Shown here: in pieces, positions 27,569-36,096 of the stretch
How positions within the stretch are numbered: the stretch's first letter is position 1
Layout of the letters: every line of letters starts with the position of its first letter
Assembly (NCBI GenBank): GCA_001464795.1
Contig: LNEB01000012.1
Coordinates: 124,001 to 188,000 of the forward strand
Direction of reading: 5' to 3'
Length of the DNA stretch: 64,000 nt
DNA from: Bdellovibrionales bacterium Ga0074139
Lineage (GTDB): Bacteria > Bdellovibrionota > Bdellovibrionia > Bdellovibrionales > Bdellovibrionaceae
Notes under the pieces: model-generated
The model's database searches: none
What the model was told of the DNA's origin: nothing
Seen by the model: only the letters and a program-made list of their open reading frames with translations
Program-made: the position numbers and the translations under genes

Positions 27569-28511
27569 TACTATCCATGGTTGTTGAAGCAATATTATGA
27601 AGCGCTTCATGGGTCAAAAAAGCTTGATGGGAAGTAATCAAAACATTGGGAAAAGTTAGAAGCCTAGCCAATTGATCGTCTTGTAAAATTTGATCCGTTT
27701 TATTTTCAAAAAACAGGCCTGCCTCTTCTTCATAAACATCCAAACCTGCAGACCCAAGATGGCCGGACTTCAAACTATTAATCAAAGACTTGGTTTCAAC
27801 TAATGCCCCTCGACTTGTATTAATAAGCATCAAACCTGACTTGGTCTGACTTAAAGTTTTATCGTTGATCAAATGGAAAGTTTCTTTTGTTAGTGGAACG
27901 TGCAAGGAAATAATATCTGAGTTTTGCAAAAGAGTTTCCATTGATACAAATTTCAAACCTTGTTTTTGTAGTTCCTCTTGCACCTTTAAATCATAACCTA
28001 AAATCTGACAGCCAAAACCTTTTAAAATACTAAAAAGTTTAGAACCAATTTTACCTGTCCCGATGAGTCCCACAGTTTTTCCATGTAAATCAAAACCCAC
28101 CAAGCCATTTAAAGAAAAATTATTGTCTCTGACACGGTTGTAAGCCTTATGAGTTTTTCGATTTAAAGTGAGAATCAAGGCCATGGCATGCTCGGCCACA
28201 GCAAAGGGAGAATACTCAGGAACACGAACAACTGGTATTTGTAAACTTTGGGCAATTTTTAAATCCACATGATTATAACCAGCAGATCTAAGGGCTATGA
28301 GCTTAATTTTTAGATCTTTTAGTATCTTAATCGTAGCCGCATCCAACTGATCATTAACAAATGCGCAGACACAATCAAAACCCGAAGCCAGATGTGCTGT
28401 TTTATGATTTAAGCGTGTTTCAAAAAAAACAATATCATGGCTATGATTATTTGCCATTTCTTGAAAAAGATCTTTTTCAAACTGATGAGTGTCAAAAAAA
28501 GCAATTTTCAT
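27522..28511 (-). CDS. ldhA: D-lactate dehydrogenase (2-hydroxyacid dehydrogenase family)
   Basis: 329 aa from MKIAFFDTHQFEK at 28511, chosen because this ATG overlaps the stop of the upstream gene (ATGA) and matches the LdhA N-terminus (MKIA-F-T). The NAD site is GLIGTGKIGSKL. The catalytic Arg lies in LIALRSAGYNHVDL, the His in ITSHQAFLT, and the Glu in LGSAGLDVYEEEAGLFFE; the last block is a signature of fermentative D-LDH. It reduces pyruvate to D-lactate with NADH. Cotranscribed with the AlkC-like gene. Confidence 0.9.
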   Translation of the reverse strand: MKIAFFDTHQFEKDLFQEMANNHSHDIVFFETRLNHKTAHLASGFDCVCAFVNDQLDAATIKILKDLKIKLIALRSAGYNHVDLKIAQSLQIPVVRVPEYSPFAVAEHAMALILTLNRKTHKAYNRVRDNNFSLNGLVGFDLHGKTVGLIGTGKIGSKLFSILKGFGCQILGYDLKVQEELQKQGLKFVSMETLLQNSDIISLHVPLTKETFHLINDKTLSQTKSGLMLINTSRGALVETKSLINSLKSGHLGSAGLDVYEEEAGLFFENKTDQILQDDQLARLLTFPNVLITSHQAFLTHEALHNIASTTMDSINQFQQGKTLTYEIV

Positions 28512-29590
28512 ATTGATAGATTCCATTTTTTCTTGGTTGTTTCAATTCCATTAACAAGTATTGAGAGTCTCTGCTCGCCTGCATAAAACTGCCGAGTGGT
28601 TATGGGTTTTACTTTATGAATTTTTTTAATCAGTGCTGGATTTGATGAACTGATGAGTAATGCTTTAAGTTTAAAAACTTTTCGAGAAAAACCGTTTTTT
28701 GCGTTTTTAAAATATATAACGTAATCGATATTGATCAAAGAAGGTTTTTTTTCTGAATTTAAAATTTTAAAATGAAATTCGAGACTCTGATTCATTTGAA
28801 TCGAATCTTTCACTAATCTAAGTCCAGAAACTTGAACCTTTGTTTTGATGTGAAATCCCATCAGCTTCATGGCCTCGGCATCACCCTTTTTAATCAAAGT
28901 TCGTAAAGCTTGCCGACGAATAAACTCAAAATTTGGAATTTTTTCTTTTTGCCATTTTTTTAAAATTTGAATCACAAGCTTGGGATGATCTTTAGAAATA
29001 TCATTGAGGTGGTTGGTGACACTTTTTCTGACATAAAGCTCTGGATCTTTTTTTAAATTTTCTAAAATTTGCATTCCCGCACGAGGATTCTGAATGGCTA
29101 AAGGAAGCTTTTCCCCCCAAGGAAGCCTGGGCCTGCTACCTTCACTGGCCCAACGCCTTTGGTGAACGTTGGCACTTTTCGACATTTTTAAAAGATAAGA
29201 ATAGGTTTTTTGTGGGTTTTTAATTAAAAAAGGTCTGATAGCAAATTCACAACTCATTTTTTCAGTTAGAACTGACATCAATTTCAATGACTGAGAATAA
29301 TACAAATGTCCATAGCGACCCAAATAATCAGCCACAGGCCACAGTTCAAAACCAGTGGCTGGAAGTTTTGTAATCATTTGCTCAATAATATGAAAGGACT
29401 TTTCTTCAGTGGAAGGAAAGTGTTTTTCAAGCTCTGTAGCTATCAAAAGAACTCGAGCTTTAAGTTCTAACTGTGATAGCTTGGATAAATTTTTTATAAA
29501 TTCTTGCTTTTTAAATCCAGAGTCAAGTTCGTCAAGAAAATCAGCGTATTTTAATACAGTTTCCGAACCTATCAAATTTTTTAAATCCAC
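28508..29590 (-). CDS. AlkC-like DNA glycosylase with C-terminal Ig-like domain
   Basis: 360 aa. HEAT-like helical repeats fill residues 1-250, with the signature HQRRWASEGSRPRLPW and LYVRKSVTNHLNDISKDHP typical of AlkC. These enzymes remove 3-methyladenine-type lesions without base flipping. A beta-rich tail from about 260 (KDSIQMNQSLEFHFKIL.., then IDYVIYFKNAKNG) is the Ig-like domain found in some AlkC proteins. It overlaps ldhA by 4 bp. Confidence 0.82.
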   Translation of the reverse strand: MDLKNLIGSETVLKYADFLDELDSGFKKQEFIKNLSKLSQLELKARVLLIATELEKHFPSTEEKSFHIIEQMITKLPATGFELWPVADYLGRYGHLYYSQSLKLMSVLTEKMSCEFAIRPFLIKNPQKTYSYLLKMSKSANVHQRRWASEGSRPRLPWGEKLPLAIQNPRAGMQILENLKKDPELYVRKSVTNHLNDISKDHPKLVIQILKKWQKEKIPNFEFIRRQALRTLIKKGDAEAMKLMGFHIKTKVQVSGLRLVKDSIQMNQSLEFHFKILNSEKKPSLINIDYVIYFKNAKNGFSRKVFKLKALLISSSNPALIKKIHKVKPITTRQFYAGEQRLSILVNGIETTKKKWNLSI

Positions 29591-29602
29591 AACACCCCTT
29601 TT

Positions 29603-30559
29603 TTAAAAATTAAGAGTGATATTAAAACTGGCGCCGGCCCGACCACGAAAATTATTAGCTCTTGAGAAATCATAATTGGGTACAAATTGATAGCTCAACA
29701 TATTTTTGTAGAGAATTTCAGACCAAGCGACAGAAAAGTTAATGGAATCAAAATGATAATTGGGGCGATTATTTGAATTCGTTAAAACAGTGTAAGATAA
29801 AACCTGTTTTTCAGAAAAAAAATGTCCTAAGGACAGACCATGGGTCACATTGTAGAATCTTATTTTTTCTTGGTACTCGGCTTCATTGATCCAAGTCAGC
29901 GTAAATATTTTTGAAAGTTCATAATTAAAGTTGATTCTTTGATAGGTTCCAAGGCCTCTGGAGGCACTGGCAAAAAACTCGAGCTTTGGATTAATTTTAT
30001 AATTCTTCATGTCAGCCACACTTTCAAACTGCAATGAATGAGATATTTTTAGCGGATCTGTCAGTTCAATTCGAGGCTCAAAAGCTGTGCGAACTTTTCC
30101 TAATTTCCTAAAGACACCCACTGTGGCGCCATAGTTTTGCTCGCGAGGTGTTTGTCTTAAATAATTTCGCCTGACGTCTCGATTTTCTTCCTGTTCGTCG
30201 TAGGAAGTGAATTTCAATTTCCAGTATTTTTCCACATTTGGGAGGTTCAATAAAACCCCAACCCCAGTAAAATTAACGGGATCTGATCCTTCAACTGAAT
30301 AAGTATTATTTTCCACTCGAAACCGTGTTTTGTTCTTGGCCTCGGTCACACGACGACCAATAAGAAACATATCTAAACCGTCAGCAGCACTGTCGAACCA
30401 GTCAGAAACCGCAATGTTAGTAAATATGAAAGCTTTTTCTAAACTTCGTCGCTCTTGTGGTTCTTCATTTTTTATGACTTCATCAGGCTTTAAAGTTTGA
30501 GCTTTAACATTGATGCTAGCTGAAATTAGGGCCAAAAAAATTAAGTTGAACTTATTCAC
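29603..30559 (-). CDS. outer-membrane beta-barrel protein
   Basis: 318 aa with signal MNKFNLIFLALISASINVKA. Many alternating aromatic/polar stretches are visible (YWKLKFTSYDEQ, FTLTWINEAEYQ), and the protein ends in GASFNITLNF, with the terminal Phe recognised by the Bam complex. A barrel of perhaps 14-16 strands is inferred. No family match is recognised. Divergent from another barrel-like gene, the starts being 22 bp apart. Confidence 0.65.
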   Translation of the reverse strand: MNKFNLIFLALISASINVKAQTLKPDEVIKNEEPQERRSLEKAFIFTNIAVSDWFDSAADGLDMFLIGRRVTEAKNKTRFRVENNTYSVEGSDPVNFTGVGVLLNLPNVEKYWKLKFTSYDEQEENRDVRRNYLRQTPREQNYGATVGVFRKLGKVRTAFEPRIELTDPLKISHSLQFESVADMKNYKINPKLEFFASASRGLGTYQRINFNYELSKIFTLTWINEAEYQEKIRFYNVTHGLSLGHFFSEKQVLSYTVLTNSNNRPNYHFDSINFSVAWSEILYKNMLSYQFVPNYDFSRANNFRGRAGASFNITLNF

Positions 30560-30581
30560 CTATCAATCCTAATCTGGATTT

Positions 30582-31184
30582 GTGATAAACATCAAACGTC
30601 TAATTCCATTGCTGTTCTTGACACATCTATGTCAAGGCTATGAACCCAAAGAAGGGTCAGTGAATGCAAGCTTTGGTCCCTATTTTTTCAAAACTCATTT
30701 TGATTCTTCAAAAACCACTTTGGATGATCGCTTTAATGGGGGCACAGCCATCATTATTACTGGTGACATTAGTAAAAAAGGAGCTCTAGAAATTGCTCTT
30801 TTCAATTATCAAAAAACCTACTTCCGAGAAAACGGCAATCAACTTGTGGCCACCCGAACGGGCACTGTGCAAGTGACCATGGGCTATCGCTGGTGGCTTC
30901 ATCCCAACTATTCAACATCCATGGGGTTTTATTCGGCTTACTCTTTTGGACGCGCTAATACTTTATTTAACGATCAACCCTCCATGGAGACTTTAAAAAC
31001 CTCTGCTGATGATACCACTGAATACGGTATCGATTTGGCTGCTCAAGCCGAGTTGGGTTCCGTGGGGCCTGCAACTTTAAATTTAGATTTGCGCTATTCC
31101 TATTCATTGACTAATAAAACTCATGAAAGTGGCAATCATTACGGAGCTTTTTTAGGTCTCAGGTTTCCTATCAAGGATAAGTAA
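30582..31184 (+). CDS. small outer-membrane beta-barrel-like protein
   Basis: 200 aa from GTG at 30582 (MINIKRLIPLLFLTHLCQG signal). Alternating beta-strands such as QVTMGYRWWLHP and SMGFYSAYSFG, and a C-terminal GAFLGLRFPIKDK, suggest an 8-10 strand barrel. The final Phe is not at the very end, so membrane insertion is uncertain. Function unknown. Confidence 0.55.
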   Translation: MINIKRLIPLLFLTHLCQGYEPKEGSVNASFGPYFFKTHFDSSKTTLDDRFNGGTAIIITGDISKKGALEIALFNYQKTYFRENGNQLVATRTGTVQVTMGYRWWLHPNYSTSMGFYSAYSFGRANTLFNDQPSMETLKTSADDTTEYGIDLAAQAELGSVGPATLNLDLRYSYSLTNKTHESGNHYGAFLGLRFPIKDK

Positions 31185-31188
31185 CATT

Positions 31189-31650
31189 ATGAAAACAAAA
31201 ATTTACCAACAAATACTTTCTGAACTTCCGCATTTTTGGACGGATTATTACCTCACCAATTTAAGTCAAACGGCCGCCATGATTTATCAAACTTTACCAG
31301 GTCTGAACTGGGTGGGTTTTTATCTAAAAAATGGGGATCAACTTCGCCTAGGTCCCTATCAAGGGAAACCAGCCTGCATGGATATTCAAATGGGTCGCGG
31401 AGTCTGCGGAACCTCAGCAAAGCTAAGGCAAACTTTAATAGTTCCTGATGTGCATCAATTTATTGATCATATCGCCTGTGATTCTGCATCTAATTCTGAG
31501 ATTGTTATACCGATGATTTACCAAGGACAGCTACTGGGTGTTCTTGACCTGGATTCTCCGCATTTGAATCACTTTGATTATGTGGATGCTCAAAATTTAC
31601 AGGTTTTAGTCAGCGATATGCTGAAAAAATCTATTTTACCTTCTGCATAA
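31189..31650 (+). CDS. msrC: free methionine-(R)-sulfoxide reductase (GAF type)
   Basis: 153 aa GAF-domain enzyme reducing free Met-R-sulfoxide. The three catalytic-cluster Cys are present at 63, 73 and 97. Their spacings of 10 and 24 match those of the known E. coli enzyme. The blocks NWVGFYL and SEIVIPMIYQGQLLGVLDLDS are the family signature. Cytosolic oxidative-damage repair, using thioredoxin. Four bp after the barrel gene; overlaps a convergent small gene by 15 bp. Confidence 0.93.
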   Translation: MKTKIYQQILSELPHFWTDYYLTNLSQTAAMIYQTLPGLNWVGFYLKNGDQLRLGPYQGKPACMDIQMGRGVCGTSAKLRQTLIVPDVHQFIDHIACDSASNSEIVIPMIYQGQLLGVLDLDSPHLNHFDYVDAQNLQVLVSDMLKKSILPSA

Positions 31651-31935
31651 CGAAAGTTGATCAGTAAAAACGACTAATTGATTCTGTGGATCTAGTGCCA
31701 CAATCAAGGCATTGTAATAAAAAACCCCAGAATTCAATTGAATGGAATAGGTCAACTGCTTGGGCTTATAGTCTTCACCCACTAAATTAAGATACTGAGA
31801 ATTAGGGCAGTTTCTTAAAATTTTATTTTCCATTTGGAAAATAACATCAGTGTTATCCTGATTTTTGACCCAGGGCTTATAATAGAAGCCTGCGATGGAG
31901 AACTGCGTAATAAGAAGAAAAAATAGTATGTTCAT
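31636..31935 (-). CDS. small secreted protein of unknown function
   Basis: 99 aa, signal peptide MNILFFLLITQFSIAG, then a short beta-rich mature part with two Cys (RNCPNS and SLCRR) likely to pair. No family recognised. Overlaps the msrC end by 15 bp and diverges from exoD by 29 bp. Confidence 0.5.
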   Translation of the reverse strand: MNILFFLLITQFSIAGFYYKPWVKNQDNTDVIFQMENKILRNCPNSQYLNLVGEDYKPKQLTYSIQLNSGVFYYNALIVALDPQNQLVVFTDQLSLCRR

Positions 31936-31964
31936 ATTATTAAAACTACACTACTCTGCAAGCC

Positions 31965-32576
31965 ATGACAACAACTAGGCGTGGCCCCTTTCTCGAGCAT
32001 CTTGATAGCATCGAAACTCTCTGTGAAAAAAAAGATCCTAATTTAAAAGAAATTTTCCAAATTTTTGGACCCGAGGGGCATTTTGTTTTGATTTTATTTA
32101 TGATTATCCCCTTCTTGCAACCAGTCCCCATGTTTGGCCTGTCAGCTGTTTTTGGTTTTCTTATTTGCATCATTTCCCTATTTTCCTATCTCAACAAACC
32201 CCCCTGGCTTCCTGAAAAATGGATGAATAAATCTTTGCCCGCTAAAACTGTTTTAAAAATTGCCACCGGATCAGAAAAGTTTTTTGAAAAAGTCACTTTC
32301 TTTTCTCATCCAAGATGGCCCTACCTTTTTCGCGGACCCTTTCGGGGTTTAAGCTGTTTTTTACTTGTTACCAATGCCTTATTTTTAGCTCTTCCCATTC
32401 CCCTTCCCTTTTCCAATGCCATTCCGGCTTGGATGATTTTCTTTCAAGCTTTGGCACATCTTGAAGAGGATGGGCTTTTTATCGTGCTTTCTTATCTGCA
32501 AACTTTAGTGGGTGCTGTTTATTTTGGACTTCTTGCGCTGGGAGTCAGCACAGGTCTTGATAAGTTGGGATTATAA
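31965..32576 (+). CDS. ExoD-family membrane protein
   Basis: 203 aa with the ExoD pattern: an N-terminal helix (EIFQIFGPEGHFVLILFMIIPFLQPVP), the PMFGLSAVFGFL segment and a C-terminal set of TM helices (LFLALPIPLPFSNAIPAW). ExoD proteins affect exopolysaccharide formation and stress tolerance in rhizobia. The mechanism is unknown. Its stop overlaps the RND pump start (TAATG), which links it to the metal-efflux operon. Confidence 0.85.
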   Translation: MTTTRRGPFLEHLDSIETLCEKKDPNLKEIFQIFGPEGHFVLILFMIIPFLQPVPMFGLSAVFGFLICIISLFSYLNKPPWLPEKWMNKSLPAKTVLKIATGSEKFFEKVTFFSHPRWPYLFRGPFRGLSCFLLVTNALFLALPIPLPFSNAIPAWMIFFQALAHLEEDGLFIVLSYLQTLVGAVYFGLLALGVSTGLDKLGL

Positions 32577-35500
32577 TGCTGAATGCTCTGATCAAGTTTT
32601 CCCTGAACCACCGTCTTGTTGTTGTCGCAGTATCAGCCTTTTTAATTGTTTACGGCACACTCACAATTCAAAGTCTTCCCATTGATGTTTTTCCAGATAT
32701 CACACGCCCCACTGTCACAATTTTAACAGAATCCCACGGCATGGCTCCGGAAGAGGTAGAAACTCAAGTCACTTTACAAATCGAAAATTATCTTAACGGA
32801 CTGCCAGGTTTGACTCGCATCCGGTCTCAGTCAGGAATCGGTCTTTCTGTTATTTACGTTGAGTTTGATTGGAACACAGATCTTTATTTAAACCGTCAAC
32901 TGATTCAAGAAAAACTCAATCTCGCTACCGAGCGGTTACCAAAAGATATAGCTCCTATTATGGGACCCGTTGGATCCTTGATGGGGCAAATTCAACAAAT
33001 CGCGATAACATCCGAAAATGCTCAAATTAGTGCCTTACAATTACGGGACTTTGCCGAGTGGGTTCTTCGCCCTAGGCTTATGACTATCCCCGGAGTTTCT
33101 CAAGTGATCGCCATCGGCGGTGGACTGAAGCAATATCAAATTTTAGTATCAGCTGAAAAATTAAATTCTTTTCAATTAACACTTGAAGATTTAGACCAAG
33201 AACTTTCACAGATCAGTCAAAATACAACCGGAGGTTTTTTAGTCAAAGACTCGCAAGAGTATTTAGTAAGAAACATTGGTGTGGTTACCAATCTGGATGA
33301 CATAAAATCCACTCGTGTTGGTCAGCACTTCGGACGTGCTGTTTTGATTCAAGATATTGCTAGCGTGATTGAAGCCCCAAGACTTAAAAGAGGAGATGGT
33401 AGTTTTAACGGGAAACCTTCAGTGGTAGTGACTATTCAAAAACAGCCCGGTGCGGACACCGTTAAAATAACTAAAGCCATCAATGAAGCCATAGAGGATT
33501 TGGGTCCCAGTCTTCCCAAGGGCCTGATCGTGAATCCCCATGTTTTTAAGCAAAGTGATTTTATTGAAGCCTCCATCCAAGGCATTCAAAATAAACTCGG
33601 TGTGGGAACAGTTCTTGTATTTGTTATTTTATTTTTGTTTCTTGCAAACCTCAGGATGTCCGTCATCACCTTAACGGCCATTCCTTTATCTTTTCTTGTC
33701 ACAGCCCTAGTGTTTTATTGGTTTGGACTCAGCGTGAACACCATGACTTTAGGTGGTTTGGCCATCGCCATCGGTGAACTTGTTGATGATGCCATAGTCG
33801 ATGCCGAAAATGTTTTTCGCAGGCTTAAAGAAAATTCTAAACTTGCAATGCCAAGGCCTTTTTTAAAAGTGATCTATGAGGCATCAAGTGAAGTCAGAAA
33901 TTCCATTGTGCTTGCCACTGTTATTATTGCTTTGGTGTTTTTACCCTTGTTTCAACTGGAAGGTCTTGAAGGAAGACTTCTTGCCCCTTTAGGAATTGCT
34001 TACATCACTTCCTTAATGGCTTCGTTAGTTGTTTCACTCACTGTCACACCTGTCATGTGCTCTTACCTTTTAAAAGGTCAGTTGAAAGAACATTCTGAAA
34101 CTCCATTTGTACAGCGATTGAAAATGTGGGACCGGCAAGTCCTCGAGTGGGCCTTACCCAGATCCAAACTTATTCTGACATCAAGCTTAAGTGCTTTTTT
34201 ATTATCTTTGTTATTGATCCCATTCATGGGCCGAGATTTTTTACCGAAATTCAACGAAGGTACGGCCATGATTTCTGTGGTGTCCACTCCTGGTATTAGC
34301 CTTGAGGAATCTAACCGATTGGGACAAGTGGCAGAAAAGATTTTACTGGCAACCCCTGAAATTAAATCGGTTTCAAGACGCACGGGTCGGGCCGAAATGG
34401 ACGAACATGCAGCAGGTCTTCATGTCAGTGAAATCGATATTGATTTTCATTCAAAAGGGCGGGACCGAGAAATCGTTTTATCAGAACTTCGTGAAAAACT
34501 AAAAAATTCTCTTCCCAATGCAGGTGTCAACATAGGCCAGCCATTATCACACCTGATTGATCATATGCTTTCAGGGGTTAGTGCAGCCATTGCTATAAAA
34601 ATATTTGGCCCTGATCTCACTACACTTCGAGAAAAATCCATTGATTTAAAAAATGCCATTCAAAATATTGAAGGACTTGTGGATTTACGAATCGAGCAAC
34701 AGGGTTTGATTCCCCAAGTGAAAGTTCATGTACTCCGTGAAGAGGCTGCTAAATTTCAATTGAGCCCTGGTGAAATTACCAACAAGCTGGAAGCCGCTTT
34801 CAACGGGGAAACCGTTGCACAAATCATTGAAGAGACAAAAATTTATGATGTGTTTTATCAGTTCGATGAAAACTCTAGGGGTTCCGTTGAAAAAATGCAG
34901 AATACTTTGATAAAAATAATGCCAGATGGAAGAAAAGTTCTACTGCAAGATGTGGCCGATGTTTATGAAACTGATGGCCCCAACGAGATCAACCGCGAAA
35001 ATGGCCAAAGAAGAATCGTCATCAGCGCCAATGCCAGTGGTCGAGATCTTGGTAGTTTGATATCATCCATTCAAGAAGCTGTGAAAAAAGATGTTCAACT
35101 TCCCGAAGGTTATTACGTTATTTATGATGGCCAATTTGAAAATCAAAAAAAGGCCACACAGCAAATTCTACTTTACAGTCTGATTTCATTTTTAGGAATC
35201 GTGCTGATTCTTTGGAACCACTTTGGGTCAAAAGCCATTATGATTCAAATTATTGCAACATTGCCGCTCGCATTTATGGGTGGAATTCTTTTACTGTTTC
35301 TAACGGACAGAACCATCACCGTGGCAAGCCTTGTCGGATTCATTACTCTCTGTGGAATGGCCTCAAGAAATGCCATTATGATGATCTCTCATTACTTGCA
35401 TCTCATGAAATATGAAAACGAAAGTTTTTCAAAAGAAATGATTATTCGAGGTTCACAAGAAAGATTGATTCCTGTTCTTATGACGGCTGCCGTGGCATCT

Positions 35501-35698
35501 CTTGCATTACTTCCTTTGGTATTTGCTAAAGGTCAGCCAGGAAGTGAAATTCTTTATCCCGTGGCCGTTGTGATCGTAGGTGGCTTAGTAAGCTCAACTC
35601 TGTTAGATATTATTGTTACCCCTGCTTTATTTTATCGATTCGGAAAAAAATCAGCTGAAAACTATATTAAAAAGGATGACCAAAATGAAAAAATTTAA
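32576..35698 (+). CDS. heavy-metal RND efflux pump (CusA/CzcA family)
   Basis: 1040 aa inner-membrane proton antiporter of the HME-RND class. Two repeats of large periplasmic loop plus TM bundle are visible. The TM4 block AIAIGELVDDAIVDAENVFRRL carries the acidic residues for proton coupling. N-terminal PIDVFPDITRPTVTIL is family-typical. Which metal is moved is not clear from sequence. No membrane-fusion protein gene is present in the operon. Confidence 0.92.
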   Translation: MLNALIKFSLNHRLVVVAVSAFLIVYGTLTIQSLPIDVFPDITRPTVTILTESHGMAPEEVETQVTLQIENYLNGLPGLTRIRSQSGIGLSVIYVEFDWNTDLYLNRQLIQEKLNLATERLPKDIAPIMGPVGSLMGQIQQIAITSENAQISALQLRDFAEWVLRPRLMTIPGVSQVIAIGGGLKQYQILVSAEKLNSFQLTLEDLDQELSQISQNTTGGFLVKDSQEYLVRNIGVVTNLDDIKSTRVGQHFGRAVLIQDIASVIEAPRLKRGDGSFNGKPSVVVTIQKQPGADTVKITKAINEAIEDLGPSLPKGLIVNPHVFKQSDFIEASIQGIQNKLGVGTVLVFVILFLFLANLRMSVITLTAIPLSFLVTALVFYWFGLSVNTMTLGGLAIAIGELVDDAIVDAENVFRRLKENSKLAMPRPFLKVIYEASSEVRNSIVLATVIIALVFLPLFQLEGLEGRLLAPLGIAYITSLMASLVVSLTVTPVMCSYLLKGQLKEHSETPFVQRLKMWDRQVLEWALPRSKLILTSSLSAFLLSLLLIPFMGRDFLPKFNEGTAMISVVSTPGISLEESNRLGQVAEKILLATPEIKSVSRRTGRAEMDEHAAGLHVSEIDIDFHSKGRDREIVLSELREKLKNSLPNAGVNIGQPLSHLIDHMLSGVSAAIAIKIFGPDLTTLREKSIDLKNAIQNIEGLVDLRIEQQGLIPQVKVHVLREEAAKFQLSPGEITNKLEAAFNGETVAQIIEETKIYDVFYQFDENSRGSVEKMQNTLIKIMPDGRKVLLQDVADVYETDGPNEINRENGQRRIVISANASGRDLGSLISSIQEAVKKDVQLPEGYYVIYDGQFENQKKATQQILLYSLISFLGIVLILWNHFGSKAIMIQIIATLPLAFMGGILLLFLTDRTITVASLVGFITLCGMASRNAIMMISHYLHLMKYENESFSKEMIIRGSQERLIPVLMTAAVASLALLPLVFAKGQPGSEILYPVAVVIVGGLVSSTLLDIIVTPALFYRFGKKSAENYIKKDDQNEKI

Positions 35699-36086
35699 AA
35701 TTTTACTACTACTTTTCCCTCTCTTCGCTTTTTCCCACGGTGGCCACGACCACGATGCTCCTTCTAAGGTGGCAGCACCCAAGGGTGGAGTAATCAAAGA
35801 ACTTGAAAACACCTATGTGGAAGTGGTCTCAAAGCAGAAGGATTTAAAAATCTATTTGTATGATAAAGAATTAAAACCAAAAAGTAGCACAGGCTTTAAA
35901 ATTGAACTCGAAGCCGAACTGCCACGAACAAAAAAGAAAGAAATCATCAATTCTTTGACAACAGTTTCGGGCTTTGAAGCTTCTTACGACGCTAAAAAAC
36001 TTCATCGCTACACTTTACTCATTAAAATTACAGATCCATCCACAGGACACACGGACAAACTCAAATACACAATTGAACCTCGCTAG
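35685..36086 (+). CDS. small periplasmic His-rich protein of an RND operon
   Basis: 133 aa; ATG 35685 starts a signal (MKKFKILLLLFPLFAFSHG), followed by a metal-binding tail GGHDHDAPS. The rest, APKGGVIKELENTYVEVV and KDLKIYLYDKELKP, resembles the N-terminal metal-sensing domain of CusB/CzcB-type fusion proteins but without their hairpin and barrel. The start overlaps the pump gene end. It could pass metal to the pump; this is inference. Confidence 0.65.
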   Translation: MKKFKILLLLFPLFAFSHGGHDHDAPSKVAAPKGGVIKELENTYVEVVSKQKDLKIYLYDKELKPKSSTGFKIELEAELPRTKKKEIINSLTTVSGFEASYDAKKLHRYTLLIKITDPSTGHTDKLKYTIEPR

Positions 36087-36096
36087 GCTAAGTGAC

